DNA of 8,243 nucleotides from an uncultured Oscillibacter sp. (GTDB lineage: Bacteria > Bacillota > Clostridia > Oscillospirales > Oscillospiraceae): contig CAJTJA010000087.1 in the NCBI GenBank assembly GCA_910576845.1, positions 1 to 8,243 on the forward strand, written 5' to 3'. Below are positions 5,064-8,243 of this stretch, piece after piece; positions within the stretch are counted from its first letter, which is position 1; the number at the start of each line of letters is the position of its first letter. The translations under genes were made by a program, and so were the position numbers. A model generated the notes under the pieces. That model saw only the letters and a list, made by a program, of their open reading frames with translations. It had not been told where the DNA came from and ran no database searches.

Positions 5064-7388
5064 ATGGCAAAACAGTATTTGGTCATCGTGGAATCCCCGG
5101 CGAAGGCCAAGACAATCGGAAAATATCTGGGGAGAGAGTATACCGTCAAGGCCTGCATGGGCCATCTGCGGGACCTGCCCAAAAGCAAGCTGGGCGTGGA
5201 CCCGGAGCAGGATTTTGAGCCGGTTTATCAGCCTATTAAGGGCAAGGAAGATATTATCAAGGATCTGAAAAAGTCTGCCAAGACGGCGGACACGGTATAT
5301 CTTGCCACCGACCCGGACCGGGAGGGGGAGGCCATTTCCTGGCATCTGAAGCAGCTTTTGGACCTGCCCGATGAGAAGGCGAAGCGGGTAACCTTCAACG
5401 AGATCACCAAGAAGGTGGTTCAGGAGAGCATCCAGGCCCCCAGGACCATTGATCAGAAGCTGGTGGACGCCCAGCAGGCCCGGCGCATTTTGGATCGTCT
5501 GGTAGGGTACGAGCTGAGTCCCCTTCTGTGGAAGAAAATCCGCCGGGGCCTCTCCGCCGGGAGAGTCCAGTCGGTGGCCACCCGGATGGTGGACGACCGG
5601 GAACGGGAGATCGAGAATTTTGAGCCGGAGGAGTACTGGTCGCTGGATGCGAACCTTTTAGGGCAGAATAAGCCCTTTTCCGCCCGCTACCACGGAAAGA
5701 ATGGGAAAAAGGCGGAGCTTCGGTGCCAGGCCGAGGTGGAGGCTGTGATGGAGGAGACAAAGCATGCGGTCTTTGCGGTGAAATCTGTGAAGCGGACCGA
5801 CAAACAGCGCAGCCCGTCGCCGCCCTTCACCACCTCCACCATGCAACAGGAGGCGTCCCGGAAGCTCAGCATGACTCCCCGGAGAACCATGGCCATTGCC
5901 CAGCAGCTTTATGAGGGCGTGGATATTACCGGAGAAGGCGCCGTGGGCCTGATTACCTATATGCGGACCGATTCCCTGCGCCTCAGCGAAGAGGCGCTTG
6001 CGGAGGCCAAGAGCTTTATTCAGGGCCGCTACGGCGAATCCTACGCAAAAACGAACCGCTACAAGGCGAAAGCCAATGCCCAGGACGCCCATGAGGCCAT
6101 TCGCCCCAGCAACGTCCGCTGGACTCCGGAGGACCTGAAGGCTGATTTGACCGGGGAGCAGTACCGGCTCTACAAGCTGATCTGGAGCCGCTTTGTGGCC
6201 TGCCAGATGTCCAACGCCGTTTATGACAGCGTGGCTGTGGAGATTGGGGCGGGCAGCCACGATTTCCGGGCCAGCTCCTCCAGCCTGAAATTTGCCGGCT
6301 ACACCGCTGTTTATGAGGAGGGAAAGGACGAGGAGCGGGAGGAAAAGAACTCCCCCCTGCCGAAGCTGCAGGAGGGGGATGCCCTGACTCTGAAGGATTT
6401 TACTCCCGGCCAGCATTTCACCCAGCCCCCTGCCCGCTATACCGACGCCTCTTTAATCCGGGCCATGGAGGAGCAGGGCATTGGCCGTCCCTCCACATAC
6501 GCCCCCACCGTGTCTACGATTTTAGACCGGGCGTACGTGGAAAAAGAGGGAAAGTATTTGAAAATCACCAACCTGGGCCGGGTGGTGACGGAGCTGATGA
6601 AGGAGAAATTCACCGATATTGCCGATCTTCAGTTCACCGCCCATATGGAGGAGAAGCTGGACTCTGTAGAGGGAGGCAGCATCCCCTGGAAGGGGGTTCT
6701 CCGGGATTTCTACGGGGATTTTGACAAGAACCTAAAACAGGCGGAGCAGGACCTGGAAGGCGTCCGTATCAAGGTGCCCGACGAGGTGTCTGCTGAGATC
6801 TGCCCCGAGTGCGGGCGGAACCTGGTGGTAAAAAGCGGTCGTTTCGGCCGTTTTCTGGCCTGTCCGGGGTTCCCGGAGTGCAGCTTCACCATGCCTCTGG
6901 TGGTGGAGATGCCGGGCCGCTGCCCCAAGTGCGGCGGGCGGCTGATGAAGCGGACCGGCAAGAGCAAGAAGACCGGGAAGCAGTACACCTATTATTGCTG
7001 TGAGCACTCCACCAGCAAGGTGGAGGCGGAGAAGTGCGACTTTATGACCTGGGATGTGCCGGTGAAGGACGACTGCCCGGTCTGCGGCCATACAATGTTT
7101 AAAAAGGCGGGCAAGGGGGCCCGGAAACCCTTCTGCATCAACCCGGAGTGCTCCAATTTCCTGCCGGAGGACAAACGGGGCTATCCCCGTTTCGCCGCCA
7201 AAAAGGAGGGGGAGGAGCCCCCCGCGGAGGAGGAAGCTCCTGTCGAAAAGAAGCCCGCCGTGAAGAAGACGGCGGCCAAGACCGCGAAAGCGGCCTCCGC
7301 AAAGAAGACGGCGGCGAAAAAGCCCGCTGCCAAAAAAACGGCAAAAAAGCCCGCCGCCAGGAAGGCCGAAGCGCCGGAGGAGAGCTAA
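5064..7388 (+). CDS. topA: DNA topoisomerase I (type IA)
   Basis: This enzyme relaxes negative supercoils by cutting and rejoining one DNA strand. It has 774 residues. The Toprim domain includes IVESPAKAK with Glu10 and TDPDREGEAISWHL with Asp83, Asp85 and Glu87, which bind Mg2+. The catalytic tyrosine is Tyr299 in GLITYMRTDS. DAHEAIRPS follows, as does the EEQGIGRPSTYAPTVSTI segment of the central domains. Three C-terminal zinc-binding motifs are visible: Cys580/583/600/606, Cys620/623/645 (or 646)/658 and Cys671/674/691/696. After an acidic stretch (about 713-727) the protein ends in a Lys/Ala/Pro-rich tail (about 729-768) resembling histone H1, probably for extra DNA contact. GGAGG lies 5 bases before ATG 5064. 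The TAA stop overlaps by 4 bp the stop of the convergent minus-strand gene. Confidence 0.98.
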   Translation: MAKQYLVIVESPAKAKTIGKYLGREYTVKACMGHLRDLPKSKLGVDPEQDFEPVYQPIKGKEDIIKDLKKSAKTADTVYLATDPDREGEAISWHLKQLLDLPDEKAKRVTFNEITKKVVQESIQAPRTIDQKLVDAQQARRILDRLVGYELSPLLWKKIRRGLSAGRVQSVATRMVDDREREIENFEPEEYWSLDANLLGQNKPFSARYHGKNGKKAELRCQAEVEAVMEETKHAVFAVKSVKRTDKQRSPSPPFTTSTMQQEASRKLSMTPRRTMAIAQQLYEGVDITGEGAVGLITYMRTDSLRLSEEALAEAKSFIQGRYGESYAKTNRYKAKANAQDAHEAIRPSNVRWTPEDLKADLTGEQYRLYKLIWSRFVACQMSNAVYDSVAVEIGAGSHDFRASSSSLKFAGYTAVYEEGKDEEREEKNSPLPKLQEGDALTLKDFTPGQHFTQPPARYTDASLIRAMEEQGIGRPSTYAPTVSTILDRAYVEKEGKYLKITNLGRVVTELMKEKFTDIADLQFTAHMEEKLDSVEGGSIPWKGVLRDFYGDFDKNLKQAEQDLEGVRIKVPDEVSAEICPECGRNLVVKSGRFGRFLACPGFPECSFTMPLVVEMPGRCPKCGGRLMKRTGKSKKTGKQYTYYCCEHSTSKVEAEKCDFMTWDVPVKDDCPVCGHTMFKKAGKGARKPFCINPECSNFLPEDKRGYPRFAAKKEGEEPPAEEEAPVEKKPAVKKTAAKTAKAASAKKTAAKKPAAKKTAKKPAARKAEAPEES

Positions 7389-7633
7389 GACAGCTCTTTC
7401 GCAACGGCGAAGGCGGCCTGGAGCATGGCCTCGAACTCCATGCTGTTTAATTCCATTGCCATGCCCGGACAGGACTGAAAGGCTTGTTTGTCCTTCCCCT
7501 GGAGGGAGGCTTTGAGCCTGTCCTCCAGACGCGTCAGGCAGCCCGCGGCATAGGCGTGTTCCTGGGGGTCTATGCAGCTCCACATGTAGTGGGAGCTGAC
7601 ATATTCGTAAAGGGCCTGCATTAAAGGCGACAT
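7385..7633 (-). CDS. Small conserved-looking hypothetical protein divergent from an XRE regulator
   Basis: I do not recognise this 82-residue protein with confidence. It looks cytoplasmic and mostly alpha-helical: an ALYEYV motif near the start (7-12), a helix-rich middle with LTRLEDRLKASL (33-44), and a C-terminal MEFEAMLQAAFAVAKEL helix (65-81). It has three cysteines (20, 32, 55) and no membrane segment or signal peptide. The coding case rests on context: a perfect-consensus minus-strand promoter with a start about 30 bases upstream of the ATG, an AAAGG ribosome site 7 bases before the start, and a full reading frame filling the space between topA and the divergent regulator. It is probably the target of that regulator. 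It resembles small helical proteins of unknown function found in Clostridia accessory regions. A toxin or anti-repressor role is possible but unsupported. Confidence 0.72.
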   Translation of the reverse strand: MSPLMQALYEYVSSHYMWSCIDPQEHAYAAGCLTRLEDRLKASLQGKDKQAFQSCPGMAMELNSMEFEAMLQAAFAVAKELS

Positions 7634-7647
7634 ATGGCTGCCTTTAA
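7621..7647 (-). promoter_or_regulatory. Hairpin placing the minus-strand start codon in its loop
   Basis: TTAAAGGC (7621-7628) and GCCTTTAA (7640-7647) form a perfect 8-bp inverted repeat with an 11-base spacer containing the start codon (7631-7633). In the minus-strand mRNA the ribosome site AAAGG would be in the stem and the AUG in the loop, so translation initiation could be dampened. Confidence 0.55.
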
Positions 7648-7648
7648 T

Positions 7649-7677
7649 CTGAAACTTAGTTGCATATTGATTATATA
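7649..7677 (+). promoter_or_regulatory. Possible weak plus-strand promoter of the XRE gene
   Basis: CTGAAA (7649-7654) and TATATA (7672-7677) are 17 bases apart, each matching 4 of 6 consensus bases. Transcription would start near 7684, giving a leader of about 24 bases with an AAAGGGGAG ribosome site (7697-7705). It overlaps the dyad and the stronger minus promoter. Confidence 0.4.
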
Positions 7678-7687
7678 TGCAACTAAG
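7655..7687. promoter_or_regulatory. 13+13 bp inverted repeat, probable operator of the XRE regulator
   Basis: CTTAGTTGCATAT (7655-7667) and ATATGCAACTAAG (7675-7687) are exact reverse complements around a 7-base spacer TGATTAT. The dyad covers the -10 box and most of the spacer of the minus-strand promoter, and also the -10 of the possible plus-strand promoter. This is where a dimeric XRE repressor would bind to control both divergent genes. Confidence 0.82.
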
Positions 7688-7698
7688 CTGCTTGTCAA
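7670..7698 (-). promoter_or_regulatory. Perfect-consensus promoter of the minus-strand small gene
   Basis: Read on the minus strand, TTGACA (7698-7693), exactly 17 bases, then TATAAT (7675-7670). Both boxes match the sigma-A consensus at every position. Transcription should begin near 7663. Such a strong promoter overlapped by a palindrome is typical of a tightly repressed gene. Confidence 0.88.
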
Positions 7699-7707
7699 AG
7701 GGGAGTT

Positions 7708-7917
7708 ATGGAAATTTTTGCGAAGCGTCTTAGGGAATTGCGGAAAGAGAAAAAACTCACCCAGAAGCAAATGGCGGACCATCTGCAATGCAGTCTACGA
7801 GCGTATCAATATTACGAATCAGCGGCACATTATCCGGAAATTCCTGATTTGATAAAGCTGGCCGATTTCTTTGGAGTGTCTACCGATTATTTATTGGGAA
7901 GGTCTCAGGAGAGATAG
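7708..7917 (+). CDS. XRE-family helix-turn-helix transcriptional regulator
   Basis: This 69-residue single-domain DNA-binding protein is of the Cro/CI (XRE) type. FAKRLRELRKEKKLTQKQMADHL (4-26) gives helices 1 and 2, with the usual LTQ turn. CSLRAYQYYESA (28-39) is the recognition-helix region, and IPDLIKLADFFGVSTDYLLGR (45-65) is the typical closing part. There is no extra effector or protease domain. The ATG at 7708 follows AAAGGGGAG; an overlapping frame that starts at 7634 is not this protein. The gene is visibly less GC-rich than topA, suggesting a different origin. It is divergent from the 82-residue gene, with the inverted-repeat operator between them, so it most likely represses both itself and that neighbour. 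A prophage-type or toxin-antitoxin-type regulator is possible, but no partner is proven. Confidence 0.93.
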   Translation: MEIFAKRLRELRKEKKLTQKQMADHLQCSLRAYQYYESAAHYPEIPDLIKLADFFGVSTDYLLGRSQER

Positions 7918-7933
7918 GTGGAAACCTGGGAGA

Positions 7934-7955
7934 GGGCGGACACATAGGTCCGCCC
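7934..7955. repeat. GC-rich hairpin resembling a dispersed intergenic repeat
   Basis: GGGCGGAC (7934-7941) and GTCCGCCC (7948-7955) form a perfect 8-bp stem around ACATAG, followed by CCTACAGGG. From memory, this hairpin with its CCTACAGG flank recurs between genes in Oscillospiraceae genomes, often mistranslated as GGHIGPPLQ. I cannot verify the copy number here. Confidence 0.55.
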
Positions 7956-8134
7956 CTACAGGGTGTTCTATCGGGAGAAGGGTAATCCCGGAAGGAATAG
8001 GCCATGGGAAACATGGAGGTTCCAGGGAGATGAGTCCGTTTATCGGAGCATCAGCGGCAGCGGAAAGAGGAGAAAGTCTATTCGATAACCTCCAGACCCC
8101 CGCTTAAACTGCGCCGCGGGTAGAAGACATGCGT
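7956..8134. other. Non-coding stretch downstream of the XRE gene
   Basis: No gene is supported. Two more small stems are visible: CGGGA (7972-7976) with TCCCG (7986-7990), and CCATG (8002-8006) with CATGG (8012-8016). The minus strand stays open in two frames up to the window edge (stops at 8040-8042 and 8078-8080), but neither reading looks like a protein. Confidence 0.4.
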
Positions 8135-8167
8135 AAAAAACGGAGGCACGCCTTGCGCGTCTCCCGT
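8135..8167 (-). terminator. Terminator-like hairpin on the minus strand
   Basis: On the minus strand, ACGGGAG..GCG (from 8167) can pair with the matching bases up to CCGT (8140) with one bulge and one mismatch, followed directly by six T (8140-8135). It would stop transcripts coming from beyond the right edge. The imperfect stem keeps this tentative. Confidence 0.42.
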
Positions 8168-8191
8168 CCTTCGTCCCCCACAGGGGCGATA

Positions 8192-8240
8192 CTTCTTTTT
8201 CTCTTTTGGACCGTGCACGGCCCGTTTTCTCTTTTTCTTC
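8192..8240. repeat. Pyrimidine mirror repeat around a small palindrome
   Basis: The arm CTTCTTTTTCTCTTTT (8192-8207) is repeated in exact mirror order at 8225-8240. It is a mirror, not an inverted, repeat: all-pyrimidine on the plus strand, 16 bases per arm (17 with the flanking G). The 17-base centre holds the perfect palindrome CCGTGCACGG (8211-8220). Homopyrimidine mirror repeats can form intramolecular triplex DNA. There is no sign of a gene. Confidence 0.8.
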
Positions 8241-8243
8241 TGG

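Noticed and set aside
6732..7583. 283-residue minus-strand frame opposite the topA 3' end
   Set aside because: Antisense of the TopA zinc and Lys/Ala region, giving Leu/Gly/Arg low complexity; topA is unambiguous.
7634..7852. 72-residue plus-strand frame overlapping the XRE gene
   Set aside because: It crosses the operator and minus promoter and is out of frame with the clear helix-turn-helix protein; no recognisable domain.
8043..8243. Minus-strand open frame running off the right edge (67 codons)
   Set aside because: Its translation of the mirror repeat is Glu/Lys-rich followed by unstructured sequence, and it passes through the terminator-like hairpin; more sequence is required to call it.
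8129..8243. Plus-strand ATG giving a basic then hydrophobic N-terminus, like a signal peptide, running off the right edge
   Set aside because: No ribosome site precedes it, the hydrophobic part comes from the pyrimidine mirror repeat, and the start of the frame overlaps the terminator-like structure.
1..8243. CRISPR array, tRNA or rRNA genes, intact insertion sequence
   Set aside because: I found no regularly spaced repeats, tRNA cloverleaf, rRNA-like stretch or transposase in either strand.

Overview
The window looks like a chromosomal segment of a GC-rich, Gram-positive Clostridia bacterium, most likely an Oscillospiraceae-type gut anaerobe (Flavonifractor/Lawsonibacter-like). The evidence is the end of an Rnf-complex ferredoxin subunit, a tetrahydrofolate (THF) riboswitch ahead of an ECF-type folate transporter, strong AGGAGG-like ribosome binding sites, and the dprA-topA adjacency that is common in Firmicutes. 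The genus is an inference; no 16S rRNA or similar marker is present.

Layout. 1-270 is the C-terminal end of rnfB, closed by a strong terminator (301-330). 271-679 is a long non-coding stretch holding a G-run cluster (364-414), a good sigma-A-type promoter (450-478), a THF riboswitch aptamer (513-618) and a readable translational switch (614-671). This controls folT (680-1231) and folC (1245-2537): folate is imported by an ECF transporter, then polyglutamylated and trapped by FolC. A terminator (2559-2581) follows, then a consensus promoter whose -35 lies inside a dyad (2637-2678). It drives a SpoU/TrmH-type RNA 2'-O-methyltransferase that starts at GTG 2762. After another promoter and a large imperfect inverted repeat (3698-3783) come dprA (3804-4997, DNA uptake/RecA loading) and topA (5064-7388, topoisomerase I with three zinc motifs and a histone-H1-like Lys/Ala tail).

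Downstream of topA the character changes. A small unrecognised gene on the minus strand (7385-7633) is divergent from a small XRE-family repressor gene (7708-7917). Their 74-bp intergenic region holds a perfect 13+13 bp inverted repeat lying on a perfect-consensus minus-strand promoter (TTGACA-17 bp-TATAAT). This looks like a compact, self-regulated accessory module inserted after topA. The last 326 bases have no convincing gene. They hold a hairpin resembling a dispersed repeat, a minus-strand terminator-like structure and a pyrimidine mirror repeat at the right edge.

The most interesting parts are the THF-riboswitch expression platform with its duplicated 8-mer (alternative pairing partners), the dprA leader inverted repeat, the XRE/small-protein divergent module, and the mirror repeat at 8192-8240. 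I see no clear evidence of a wholly new large multi-gene system; the XRE module is the best candidate for something undescribed.
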